64,000 bases of DNA, taken from assembly GCF_007991495.1 (NCBI RefSeq), contig NZ_BJYL01000017.1, positions 1-64,000 of the forward strand, given 5' to 3'. Shown here one piece after another: positions 1 through 8,189 of this stretch. The notes under the pieces are model-generated. The model ran no database searches and was not told where the DNA came from. It worked only from the letters and a program-made list of their open reading frames with translations. Each line of letters begins with the position of its first letter. Positions within the stretch are counted from its first letter, which is position 1. The position numbers and the translations under genes were made by a program. The stretch comes from Sporosarcina luteola (GTDB lineage: Bacteria; Bacillota; Bacilli; Bacillales_A; Planococcaceae).

Positions 1-55
1 TTAAAAATCCTGATCTGCAAGAAACAGACCAGGAGGTAAAGCTAGCCTTCAACGA

Positions 56-1306
56 TCAATTTGTCTTCGGATTTGTTACGGAGCCTAAAAAGAGGATTGT
101 TCCCGTTTCATCGTCCGTGATTGCAAAGAAAAACGGACGGTTCACCTCCATGACGAATGGGTCGTCTAAAGGCGCAGAAGTAGTGTCCATTTGAATACCC
201 GTCACAGCAGCTGCTTCGGTTCCTTCTTCATTCACATCGATATATGTTTTTTGTTTAACTTTGCTAATGAATAGCGAAGCATCACCTTCAACCATCTTGC
301 TAAAATCTGCATTATCAGAGAATGCGCTTACCATGCCGAGGGCTTCCAGTGCATCATTTAGTTCTGTTTCATACGACATTTTGAACTTCGGAAGAAGAAT
401 CGTTCCACGCGTGCTATTCATCCCCGATTGAATTTCTTCCCATTTTCCATTAGTTAAAGTACTTTGAAATTCATCTAAACCAACGCCTTCATTCGGCAAG
501 ATGACTGTCATGCTCATTTCGCCATCCGCATACGGCAGTTGAATGGCCTGGAATTCACTGTTCGCCATGTACAATAAATTCTCCTGCAACTTCATGAAAG
601 GTACTTCTTTATCAGTTCCGTCATTGAGATAGAACGCTTTATCATCAGTCTCTTTTTTATCAAACGGATATGTCCAATCCCCTTTGAAATAAATGGCGTT
701 CAACAGCATCGCAACTAGATTATCGTCTAATGGCCCATCGACCATTTTGTCGATTTTGCCATTTGTCGTCTTTTTCACCCAGTCATTGATTTGTTTTGAT
801 GAATCATTGTTCGTAATGTCAATTTCCTCGATTTTCGCGTTGAAATAATCCTTTGATTGATTAGCAAATCCGTCTTGAAACTTATATTGATCGTTTAGCC
901 AAATGGAGTTTGCGACTTGAAGTTGAATGGCGTCGCTGTCTTTATTCAGCATGGTCATGAAGGAGGCATTTGCTTTATTCAGGTCCATCTGGTTAATGCC
1001 TTCCATTTGTAAAGCTTTTGCGATTTCTTTCTTCGTAACCCCGTCTGCTCCGTTATAAATCATTGCCGATGCCATCATTAGACTCGTCGGAGAAATGAAC
1101 AGATTGCCGTCATCATCCGTTTTGATTTCCTTTAGTAAATTGAAACCCAATTCATTGTTCGGTTCAACGATTGTTTCATAATCCATTTCTCCGAATTCAA
1201 CTCCTTCAGAAATTTGAAGACTACTTTGATTGGTACTTGTTCCACATCCCGTCATAGGCAGCAATAGGCTCATTCCAATAAGTGAAGCGGTTAATTTCCT
1301 TTTCAA
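56..1306 (-). CDS. Lipoprotein serpin (serine/cysteine protease inhibitor)
   Basis: Serpin-fold protein of about 416 residues, a normal serpin length. The N-terminal region has NPNELGFNLL-like and FISPTSLMMASAMIYNGADG serpin signatures, and the end has the NRPFFFAITDDETGTILFLG breach/strand motif. A hinge EEGTEAAAVTGIQ leads into the exposed reactive-centre loop, so an inhibitory rather than storage serpin is likely. I chose a TTG start at 1306: it follows an AAGGACGGTGAT ribosome site and begins a clean lipoprotein signal, MKRKLTASLIG...LLLPMTGC. The longer ATG reading (1339) has no visible ribosome site. The mature protein should be anchored outside the membrane, inhibiting an extracellular protease of unknown identity. 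It is divergent from the methionine operon and stands alone. Family assignment is secure; the target protease cannot be read from sequence. Confidence 0.9.
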   Translation of the reverse strand: MKRKLTASLIGMSLLLPMTGCGTSTNQSSLQISEGVEFGEMDYETIVEPNNELGFNLLKEIKTDDDGNLFISPTSLMMASAMIYNGADGVTKKEIAKALQMEGINQMDLNKANASFMTMLNKDSDAIQLQVANSIWLNDQYKFQDGFANQSKDYFNAKIEEIDITNNDSSKQINDWVKKTTNGKIDKMVDGPLDDNLVAMLLNAIYFKGDWTYPFDKKETDDKAFYLNDGTDKEVPFMKLQENLLYMANSEFQAIQLPYADGEMSMTVILPNEGVGLDEFQSTLTNGKWEEIQSGMNSTRGTILLPKFKMSYETELNDALEALGMVSAFSDNADFSKMVEGDASLFISKVKQKTYIDVNEEGTEAAAVTGIQMDTTSAPLDDPFVMEVNRPFFFAITDDETGTILFLGSVTNPKTN

Positions 1307-1485
1307 ATGAATCACCGTCCTTGTAAACGTAGACTTCATCGGAATGGAAAAGGTTACAAGAAATATCCTACTTCTTTACTTTTACACGTATTTTTAATGC
1401 TGTCAGGATATTATTTTATCACTCTACAGCTATAACTGACAGACTCTTTTATATATTTAATCTTTCGAAAAACTAATAAACGCAG

Positions 1486-1513
1486 TTGACATTATTTTTA
1501 ATCATGGTAAAGT
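1486..1513 (+). promoter_or_regulatory. SigA-type promoter of the met operon
   Basis: A consensus -35 TTGACA (1486-1491) is separated by 16 bp from TAAAGT (1508-1513). It lies about 30 bp ahead of the S-box aptamer and points rightward, so it is the expected promoter for the riboswitch-controlled metN operon. Confidence 0.7.
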
Positions 1514-1541
1514 TGTAAGCAATTCAAATTTCATACAAAAT

Positions 1542-1740
1542 TTCTTATCAAGAGAGATTGAGGGACAGGCCCTATGACATCTCGGCAACGGTTTTTTGAA
1601 AACTACGTGCCAATTCCTGCAAACAGATTCCTGTTTGAAAGATAAGAAGAGAGAAGCTTATTTCATATTCTACAATTTTTGTAGAAACGCCTTCTTTTTT
1701 CGTATCTTCTTACAGATACGGAAAAAGAAGGCGTTTTTAT
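1542..1740 (+). promoter_or_regulatory. S-box (SAM-I) riboswitch with intrinsic terminator
   Basis: The aptamer shows the S-box pattern: TCTTATCAAGAGAG (P1 5' strand and start of P2), GAGGGACAGGCCC-like core, ATGACATCTCGGCAACG and GTGCCAATTCC, closed by GATAAGA at 1641-1647, which pairs with TCTTATC at 1543-1549. Downstream, AACGCCTTCTTTTTTCGTATC pairs with GATACGGAAAAAGAAGGCGTT and ends in a T run (1685-1738), a strong terminator. By known S-box logic, bound S-adenosylmethionine favours the terminator and turns the importer operon off when methionine is plentiful. Confidence 0.95.
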
Positions 1741-1755
1741 TTTGGAGGGGATTTT

Positions 1756-2781
1756 ATGATCACATTCGAAAATGTATCGAAAACATTTGTTGTCGGCAAT
1801 AGGAAAGTTGAAGCAGTAAGCAAGGTAACATTTGACGTTGAGGAAGGTGATATTTTCGGCATCATCGGATTCAGCGGGGCCGGAAAGAGCACATTGATCC
1901 GACTTGTCAACGGACTGGAACGACCGACTGAGGGGAAAATTCTTATCAAAAAAACTCCCTTGCATGAACTAAAGCCGAAACAGCTCCGGGAAGTCCGCAG
2001 AAAGATCGGGATGGTTTTTCAAAACTTCAATCTCTTTTCTTCCCGTACTGTGGAACAAAATGTCGAATACCCTTTGAAGCTATCGAAGGTGCCTAAAGCA
2101 GAACGAAATGCAAAAGTGAAACAACTGCTGCAATTCGTAGGTCTAGCGGATAAAGCGAAAAGCTATCCTGAGCAATTATCCGGAGGGCAAAAACAGCGTG
2201 TCGGCATTGCCCGCGCACTGGCGACAGACCCAGAAATTCTACTCTGTGACGAAGCAACTTCCGCACTTGACCCGAACACAACGCGCGATATTTTGAATTT
2301 ATTGCAAAAGGTAAATCGAGAATTGGGAATCACAATCCTGCTAATTACACATGAAATGCAAGTTATCCAATCTGTTTGCAACCGTGTCGCCGTGATGGAG
2401 ACGGGAGAAGTGATTGAACAGGGCGAAGTGTTCGAAACGTTTACGAATCCTCAGCACGGAACGACAAAAGAATTCATCGCCGCCACCGATCAAAGCTTGC
2501 CCTCCCCTCAATTGCTTGATGAATGGCGGGCAAAAGGTGGAACCGCTTTGTACCGCATCATTTTCAAAGGAGAGCGGGCAAGCGACCCGATCTTATCAAC
2601 CGTTACTCGAAAACATCAGATTGATTTCAATATTATTTACGGTTCTATCCGGGAATTGCAGCAGCAGTTCTTTGGCAACCTTGTCGTTTCATTCGAAGGA
2701 AAAAATGATGCAGTGACAGCTTGTATCCAGGAATTGAAAGATATCGTGGACATTGAGGAGGTGAATACAAATGAAAGTTAA
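1756..2781 (+). CDS. metN: Methionine ABC transporter ATPase MetN
   Basis: Cytoplasmic ATPase of the D/L-methionine importer. It has Walker A GFSGAGKST (about residues 39-47), Q-loop, signature LSGGQKQRVGIARAL, Walker B ILLCDEATSALD and the H-loop THEM. The C-terminal ~100 residues form the NIL/ACT-like regulatory domain typical of MetN, which in this family binds methionine and inhibits transport. Length (341) is normal. The start follows TTGGAGGGGATTTT. It is the first gene behind the S-box and overlaps metI by 11 bases, so translation is probably coupled. With metI and metQ it makes a complete importer, which makes the substrate assignment firm. Confidence 0.95.
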   Translation: MITFENVSKTFVVGNRKVEAVSKVTFDVEEGDIFGIIGFSGAGKSTLIRLVNGLERPTEGKILIKKTPLHELKPKQLREVRRKIGMVFQNFNLFSSRTVEQNVEYPLKLSKVPKAERNAKVKQLLQFVGLADKAKSYPEQLSGGQKQRVGIARALATDPEILLCDEATSALDPNTTRDILNLLQKVNRELGITILLITHEMQVIQSVCNRVAVMETGEVIEQGEVFETFTNPQHGTTKEFIAATDQSLPSPQLLDEWRAKGGTALYRIIFKGERASDPILSTVTRKHQIDFNIIYGSIRELQQQFFGNLVVSFEGKNDAVTACIQELKDIVDIEEVNTNES

Positions 2782-3433
2782 TTGGGAAACGTTTTGGATT
2801 CGTATTGTGGAGGCGACCGGTGAAACGATTACGATGGTTTTAGGGACTTTGGTCTTCAGTTCGATTATCGGCATGGCATTAGGCATCTTACTCTTTACCA
2901 CAAGAGAAGGAAATATACTTGAAAATCGGTTCATATCAGCTTTGCTGAATTTCTTTATAAATATTATTCGACCAATCCCTTTCATTATTTTGCTTTTCGT
3001 GCTTTCACCTGTTACACGTGAAGTGATTGGAACGACGATCGGGACGGCAGCTGCCATTTTCCCGATGACGATTGCTGCATCGTTTGTTGTTGCAAGAGTC
3101 GTCGAAAACAACTTGATCAGTATTGACCCAGGTGTCATCGAAGCTGCGGAAGCGATGGGAGCAAGTCCGCGCCAAATTATTTTCACTGTATTGATCCCCG
3201 AAGCGCTTGGACCGCTCATCCTTGGATTGACTTTCGTCTCGGTTGGTTTAATCGACTTTTCAGCTGTTGCAGGGACGGTTGGCGGAGGCGGATTAGGTCA
3301 CGTCGCAATGACACATGGCTACCAACGTTTCGACAGTTCCGTCATGTTCGTTACGGTCATTATTCTAATCATTCTAGTGCAGTTGGCGCAATGGATCGGA
3401 AACTTCTTATCTAAGAAAGTGATGCGTCGTTAA
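2771..3433 (+). CDS. metI: Methionine ABC transporter permease MetI
   Basis: Integral membrane permease of 220 residues, about five transmembrane segments, of the MetI/BPD-transporter family. The coupling-helix (EAA) motif is visible as EAAEAMGASPRQIIFTVLIPEA, where it docks onto MetN. The start is ATGAAAGTTAATTGG, preceded by GAGGAGGTG inside the end of metN. It lies between the ATPase and the binding protein in the standard metNIQ order, under the upstream S-box. Confidence 0.95.
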   Translation: MKVNWETFWIRIVEATGETITMVLGTLVFSSIIGMALGILLFTTREGNILENRFISALLNFFINIIRPIPFIILLFVLSPVTREVIGTTIGTAAAIFPMTIAASFVVARVVENNLISIDPGVIEAAEAMGASPRQIIFTVLIPEALGPLILGLTFVSVGLIDFSAVAGTVGGGGLGHVAMTHGYQRFDSSVMFVTVIILIILVQLAQWIGNFLSKKVMRR

Positions 3434-3483
3434 CAAATTCAGATTGAAACATTTTTAAATAAAAAACAATTGGAGGGTTCACT

Positions 3484-4344
3484 ATGAAAAACATTATTAA
3501 ATCACTTGGAATTCTTTTACTGCTATCCATTCTTGCTGCCTGCGGTAAAAATGGATCTGCCAACGATGATGTTGTAATAATCGGCGTTACCGGAGCGGAT
3601 GGTGAGCAATGGGACGTACTGAAAGAGTTGGCGAGAGAGGAAGGCATTACAATTGAGTTAAAAGAGTTTGCAGACTACACGTTACCGAACAATGCGCTTG
3701 CCAATGGCGATATCGACTTGAATTCATTTCAACACATCGCATTTTTAAGTCAATTTGCTAAAGAAAACAATGTTGATATCGTACCGATTGGTTCAACTGT
3801 TATCGCCCCGCTCGGCATTTATTCCGATAAGCTTGACGATATTTCAGGCCTTAAAGAAGGCGACAAAATTGCGGTTCCTGATGACCCTTCGAATTTGGGA
3901 CGTGCATTACGATTATTGGAAACTGCAGGCCTCATCAAATTAAAAGAAGGCACTGGGTTATTCGTAGATACGACTTCCATCGAAGAGAACCCTAAAAACT
4001 TAGAAATCATTCCTATGGTTGCGCAGCAAACGCCACGTGTACTGCAAGATGTCGCAGCATCTCTTATCAATAACGGGATTGCCGGACAAGCCGGTTTCAA
4101 CCCTCTTGAGGATCCAATCTTTTTGGAAGATGGCGACAGTGAAAGTGCCTTGCCTTATGTAAATGTCTTTGCAGCACGTGCGGAGGATGCACAGAACGAG
4201 ACATATTTAAAAATCATCGAGCTTTACCAGTCAGAACAGGTGAAGAAAGCTATTGAGCAAGAAACGAAAGGCGGTTCGATTTTATTGAACATACCGCAAG
4301 ATCAGCTAATTGATACATTCGAACAATTGAAAGGAGAAGAGTAA
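3484..4344 (+). CDS. metQ: Methionine-binding lipoprotein MetQ
   Basis: NlpA/MetQ-family substrate-binding protein, 286 residues. A lipoprotein signal LLLLSILAACG ends at the lipobox cysteine (about residue 20). The family pattern is visible: VIIGVTGADGEQWDVLKELA, the NSFQHIAFL segment, IAVPDDPSNLGRALRLL and a C-terminal NAGFNP-like substrate loop (GQAGFNPLEDP). It is anchored to the outer face of the membrane and delivers methionine to MetI. It starts behind TTGGAGGGTTCACT. Confidence 0.94.
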   Translation: MKNIIKSLGILLLLSILAACGKNGSANDDVVIIGVTGADGEQWDVLKELAREEGITIELKEFADYTLPNNALANGDIDLNSFQHIAFLSQFAKENNVDIVPIGSTVIAPLGIYSDKLDDISGLKEGDKIAVPDDPSNLGRALRLLETAGLIKLKEGTGLFVDTTSIEENPKNLEIIPMVAQQTPRVLQDVAASLINNGIAGQAGFNPLEDPIFLEDGDSESALPYVNVFAARAEDAQNETYLKIIELYQSEQVKKAIEQETKGGSILLNIPQDQLIDTFEQLKGEE

Positions 4345-4345
4345 A

Positions 4346-5542
4346 ATGACGACGATAACCAATCAAATCCACACCTATTTAACTGAAAACCGTGCACGCT
4401 TTGTTGAAACGAGCCTATCGATCCATGCCAAACCTGAAATTGGAAATGAAGAATATTTTGCCTGTGAGCAATTAACGACATTGCTTCGCTCCGAAGGGTT
4501 CGAAGTGGAAACAAATGTTGCCGGCCATGAAACCGCGTTTTACGCACAGTTCTCAAGTTCGAAACCGGGTCCAACAATTGCTTATTTGGCAGAATACGAT
4601 GCCCTGCCAGGAATCGGCCATGCTTGTGGCCATAATATCATTGGAACGACAAGTGTCGCTGCTGCGATCGCACTCTCCAAAGAGCTTGAATCTACTGGTG
4701 GAAAAGTAGTCGTCTTAGGAACTCCTGCCGAAGAAGGCGGTCCAAACGGCAGTGCTAAAGGAAGTTTCGTCCGTCACGGTTATTTAAAAGACGTGGACGT
4801 TGCATTGATGGCTCATCCTTCCGGAAAAACAGGCGTAACGTCAAACTCGTTAGCTGTCGATCCATTGGATTTCCATTTTTACGGCAAGCCAGCACATGCT
4901 TCAGGTGCACCCGAGCACGGCATTAACGCACTTGATGCAGTCATATTACTATTCAGCGGGATTAATGCACTACGTCAACAATTCCCGCAAGATGTCCGTG
5001 TGCACGGCATCATTACACATGGTGGCGAAGCGCCGAACATAATTCCCGAATATGCTTCAGCACGATTTTTCATTCGCGCGTCCACTTGGAAACGGACAGA
5101 AGAAATCGCCGCAAAAATACGGAATATCGCAGAAGGTGCCGCACTTTCTACTGGCGCTACCGTCAAAATCGAACGCTTTCAAAATGAAGTGAAAGATTTC
5201 GTCATTACAGACGCACTTGACCATGCAGTGAAAAACAACCTTGAATCTCTTGGGGAAATCGTCCATACCGAAAAAAGAAAAGGCCTTGGATCGACAGACG
5301 CAGGAAATATCAGTTATGAAGTGCCTACTGCCCATCCTTATATTAAAATCGGCGATGATGATTTGATCGGACATACTGTACCGTTCCGCGAAGCAGCCAA
5401 ATCTGATCGCGGTATGGAAGCGCTCCTGATCGGAGCAGAAGCTCTTGCAAAAACAGGGCTTGACTTACTGACTGACACAGCACTTTTAAGCATAGTAAAA
5501 GAAAGTCACACGCAAGCATTGGAAGCAAAATCACAGCAGTAA
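4346..5542 (+). CDS. M20-family amidohydrolase in the methionine operon
   Basis: M20D-type metallohydrolase of 398 residues, close in pattern to amidohydrolases that remove acyl or aminobenzoyl groups from amino acids. Metal-ligand motifs are visible: AEYDALPGIGHACGHNIIG (about residues 88-106), PAEEGGPNGSAKG with the catalytic-type Glu pair, LMAHPSG, and a C-terminal GHTVPFREAAKS. The dimerisation domain begins near DPLDFHFYGKPAHASGAPE. The ATG lies one base after the metQ stop with AAAGGAGAAGAG ahead, so it is the fourth gene of the S-box operon. Inference: it frees methionine (or a related sulfur amino acid) from an N-acylated or dipeptide form imported by MetNIQ. The exact substrate is not readable. 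Confidence 0.85.
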   Translation: MTTITNQIHTYLTENRARFVETSLSIHAKPEIGNEEYFACEQLTTLLRSEGFEVETNVAGHETAFYAQFSSSKPGPTIAYLAEYDALPGIGHACGHNIIGTTSVAAAIALSKELESTGGKVVVLGTPAEEGGPNGSAKGSFVRHGYLKDVDVALMAHPSGKTGVTSNSLAVDPLDFHFYGKPAHASGAPEHGINALDAVILLFSGINALRQQFPQDVRVHGIITHGGEAPNIIPEYASARFFIRASTWKRTEEIAAKIRNIAEGAALSTGATVKIERFQNEVKDFVITDALDHAVKNNLESLGEIVHTEKRKGLGSTDAGNISYEVPTAHPYIKIGDDDLIGHTVPFREAAKSDRGMEALLIGAEALAKTGLDLLTDTALLSIVKESHTQALEAKSQQ

Positions 5543-5550
5543 AAACAGCA

Positions 5551-5588
5551 AACCGGACAACACTTTTCATTCGAGTATTGTCCGGTTT
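5551..5588. terminator. Bidirectional terminator between the met operon and the acyl-CoA dehydrogenase
   Basis: AACCGGACAA pairs with TTGTCCGGTTT, loop about 17 nt, with a T-rich flank rightward and an A-rich flank that reads as T leftward. It lies between convergent genes. Confidence 0.8.
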
Positions 5589-5666
5589 CTTCATGCACTT
5601 CTCTCAAGCATAGCTTGGGATAAACGTATTCCACAAAGGAGCATATTAATCAGTCTTACTAACCGT

Positions 5667-6857
5667 TCAATCAAACGGCCATTCCGGCAGCATATGACTC
5701 AACTTCTTATCTTCCCGATAACCCAAAACATACTCCGCCTGCATGATTGTATGGATTTCGCGCGTTCCTTCATAGATAACCGGCGCTTTCGAGTTGCGCA
5801 GGAAGCGTGCGACCGGGTATTCATCCGAATAACCGTATGCTCCGTGAATTTGGAAAGCGTCGTCTGCTGCTTTATTCGCGAAATCGCATGCTTGCCACTT
5901 CGCAAGGGACGTTTCGCGCGTGTTGCGCAATCCTTTATTCTTCAATTCACCTGCACGGTAGACGAGGAGACGGCTCATTTGGTAGCCCGCTTCCATATTG
6001 GCGATCATTTGCTGAACGAGTTGGTGCTTGCCGATCGGTTTGCCGAATGTTTCGCGTTCATGGCAATATTTCACGCTTTCCTCAAGGCAGCCCATGATTA
6101 AACCGACCGCACCTGCAGCCACCGTGAAACGTCCATTGTCGAGCGCGGACATCGCAATTTTGAATCCTTCGCCTTCTTCTCCCACCAAGTTCGAAGCTGG
6201 AATTCGCATATCTTCGAAGAATAGTTCCCCTGTATTGCCTGCTCGGATGCCGTATTTCCCTTTAATTGCTTTTGACGAAAAGCCCGGCGTCGTGCGTTCA
6301 ACGATAAAGGCGCTAATACCATGATGCTTCTTCGCCTTATCCGTGTAAGCGAAAACGAGGAAATGGTCTGCAACATCGCAAAGGGAAATCCAAGTCTTCT
6401 GCCCGTTGATAATATATTCATCGCCATCGCGTACCGCAGTTGTCGCCATCGCCGCTACGTCAGAACCCGCGCCTGGCTCTGTCAATCCGAAAGCCCCGAT
6501 TTTCTCGCCCTTCGCTTGTGGTACTAAGTATTTCTGCTTTTGCTCTTCCGTCCCCCATTGCATAAGCGTCATGGAATTCAAACCGATATGAACGGAAACC
6601 GCTGTACGAAATGCTGTATCGCCGCGTTCCAATTCTTCACAAAGAATGGCTAATGAATTATAGTCCATTCCACTGCCGCCATATTGTTCAGATACACAAA
6701 CCCCCATGAACCCAAGATCCGCGAGTTTCTTCCAAATGGCAGGATCAAATCCACCTTCCGCATCCCAACGCTGGATATGCGGCATGATTTCATCATCCAC
6801 AAATTGGCGCGCCGTCTTGCGCAGCATTTTTTGTTCATCCGTAAAACCGAAGTCCAC
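5667..6857 (-). CDS. Acyl-CoA dehydrogenase, possibly glutaryl-CoA type
   Basis: FAD-dependent acyl-CoA dehydrogenase, about 396 residues. Family signatures: FGLTEPGAGSDVAAM (FAD/substrate loop), WISLCDVADHFLVFA, RETFGKPIGKHQLVQQMIA, and the catalytic-base region PVIYEGTREIHTIMQAEYVLG with Glu in YEGT. A GTG start at 6857 gives M-DFGFTDEQKML and has AAAGGGG nine bases ahead; the longer TTG reading at 6866 overlaps that site. It follows lysine 6-dehydrogenase by 31 bases in the same direction. That setting, and the motif RTAVSVHIGL, make glutaryl-CoA dehydrogenase of the lysine-aminoadipate-glutaryl-CoA route an attractive but unproven role. A butyryl- or branched-chain acyl-CoA dehydrogenase is the alternative. 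Confidence 0.9.
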   Translation of the reverse strand: MDFGFTDEQKMLRKTARQFVDDEIMPHIQRWDAEGGFDPAIWKKLADLGFMGVCVSEQYGGSGMDYNSLAILCEELERGDTAFRTAVSVHIGLNSMTLMQWGTEEQKQKYLVPQAKGEKIGAFGLTEPGAGSDVAAMATTAVRDGDEYIINGQKTWISLCDVADHFLVFAYTDKAKKHHGISAFIVERTTPGFSSKAIKGKYGIRAGNTGELFFEDMRIPASNLVGEEGEGFKIAMSALDNGRFTVAAGAVGLIMGCLEESVKYCHERETFGKPIGKHQLVQQMIANMEAGYQMSRLLVYRAGELKNKGLRNTRETSLAKWQACDFANKAADDAFQIHGAYGYSDEYPVARFLRNSKAPVIYEGTREIHTIMQAEYVLGYREDKKLSHMLPEWPFD

Positions 6858-6887
6858 TTCCCCCAACCCCTTTCCCTTTACGATCTA

Positions 6888-8054
6888 TTAAACGTGCGCT
6901 TCCTGTGTTTTAACCGTTTCTTCAATGACAACTCCGCGTTTCTTCATCTCTTCAATATATTGCTCCCCTGGCACTATATTCTCCGGTGGATGAACGCCGC
7001 GTTTCGTGATTGTTCCGTTGCCGATCATTTGCGCAACGATGGAAATCGTATTTGCTGTTGCCCGAGCCATCGCAGTTTCATTCACAGACAAATCCTTTTC
7101 CGTCACAAGATTGTATTCATATGTTGCAGGCATTCCATGCGCTTCCCCGCTGACGATTACACGTAGTAGGACGGCATCCGATTTATTGCCCAAACGTAAT
7201 TGTGGTGACAATTGTTCGCGCATGACGTCCCGTACTTTCACCGGCTGGCCTCCAATTGAAACGACATTATCCCGCGATAACAATCCTAAGTCGACAAGCA
7301 ATTGGAACTTTTCCGCGTGGCCTTTATAGCGGATCGTCTTATATTCCAACGTTTGTACACCCGGAAATGTCTTCGTCAACGTAGAAGTGCCTCCTGAAGT
7401 ATGGAAAGCTTCCAATTCATCGTATCCGTCAAATCGGATTGACTCTACCTCGGATAACGAAGGAATTTCTAGCAGTTTCCCGTTCCGGATGACATGGGAT
7501 GGATCTGTGTAATGATCGAACACCCCTTCCAATGAGAAAACGACATTGTAATTAAGCGGAGGTTCCGGTTTAACAGGAATGCCACCTACGTAAAGCTTGA
7601 TGCTATCCACTTTATCAAGCTTCCCAGCACCATAGCCCGTTAGGATATTGATCATCCCTGGCGCTACCCCAAGATCCGGAATGATTGTTACCCCTTTTGC
7701 TGCAGCTTTGTCAGCCAACTCCAACACGGCATCCGTCGCACCGCCGATATGTCCCCCAAGGTCGATGGAATGGACCCCAATCTCAACCGCAATCCGCGCG
7801 ACTTTTTCATTGAATGTATAAAACAATGCATTGATGACAACATCCCCAAGCGCCATCACTTCCTGCAATTGAAGATCATTTGTTGCATCCAGCTGCAAAA
7901 GATTCAATTTATCATTCATGAGCTGCTCCGCAAAATCTTCCGCCGCCCTTAAGTTCAGATCCGCCAAATATACCTTCGTCACTTCATCACTTTTCACCAG
8001 ATCGCGAACTGCCTCTTTCCCCATCAAGCCTGCACCTAGTACAACTACCTTCAT
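6888..8054 (-). CDS. lysDH: Lysine 6-dehydrogenase (saccharopine dehydrogenase fold)
   Basis: 388-residue NAD-dependent enzyme with an N-terminal Rossmann motif [19 protein letters not shown]. The whole chain matches my memory of Geobacillus stearothermophilus lysine 6-dehydrogenase at many blocks: [74 protein letters not shown] and the end [15 protein letters not shown]. The reaction is oxidative deamination of the lysine 6-amino group to allysine, which cyclises to piperideine-6-carboxylate. AAAGGGGATGTTCAC precedes the ATG. The next gene upstream is an aldehyde dehydrogenase able to oxidise allysine to aminoadipate. Saccharopine dehydrogenase is less likely because the match follows the lysine dehydrogenase type throughout. 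Confidence 0.88.
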   Translation of the reverse strand: MKVVVLGAGLMGKEAVRDLVKSDEVTKVYLADLNLRAAEDFAEQLMNDKLNLLQLDATNDLQLQEVMALGDVVINALFYTFNEKVARIAVEIGVHSIDLGGHIGGATDAVLELADKAAAKGVTIIPDLGVAPGMINILTGYGAGKLDKVDSIKLYVGGIPVKPEPPLNYNVVFSLEGVFDHYTDPSHVIRNGKLLEIPSLSEVESIRFDGYDELEAFHTSGGTSTLTKTFPGVQTLEYKTIRYKGHAEKFQLLVDLGLLSRDNVVSIGGQPVKVRDVMREQLSPQLRLGNKSDAVLLRVIVSGEAHGMPATYEYNLVTEKDLSVNETAMARATANTISIVAQMIGNGTITKRGVHPPENIVPGEQYIEEMKKRGVVIEETVKTQEAHV

Positions 8055-8086
8055 GTGAACATCCCCTTTTTCCCAAAATTATCCCG

Positions 8087-8179
8087 CATTAACTGGCTGT
8101 AAGATCCTTAATGAGAGATTAACAGCCAGTAAATGCCCGATTAGTTCAACTAACAATCAGTGGAACCCCTCACTGATTG
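8087..8179. promoter_or_regulatory. Three dyads between the aldehyde dehydrogenase and lysine 6-dehydrogenase genes
   Basis: Three inverted repeats follow one another. CATTAACTGGCTGT (8087-8100) pairs with ACAGCCAGTAAATG (8122-8135), one mismatch. TTAGTTCAACTAA (8141-8153) is a perfect palindrome around one C. CAATCAGTG (8154-8162) pairs with CACTGATTG (8171-8179). None has a clear T run leftward, so they may be operators, mRNA processing hairpins, or a poor terminator plus regulator sites ahead of lysine 6-dehydrogenase. Confidence 0.6.
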
Positions 8180-8189
8180 AAGTTTCACT

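Noticed and set aside
1596-1965. Small open frames over the S-box leader
   Set aside because: They lie within the aptamer and terminator, which fully explain the DNA.
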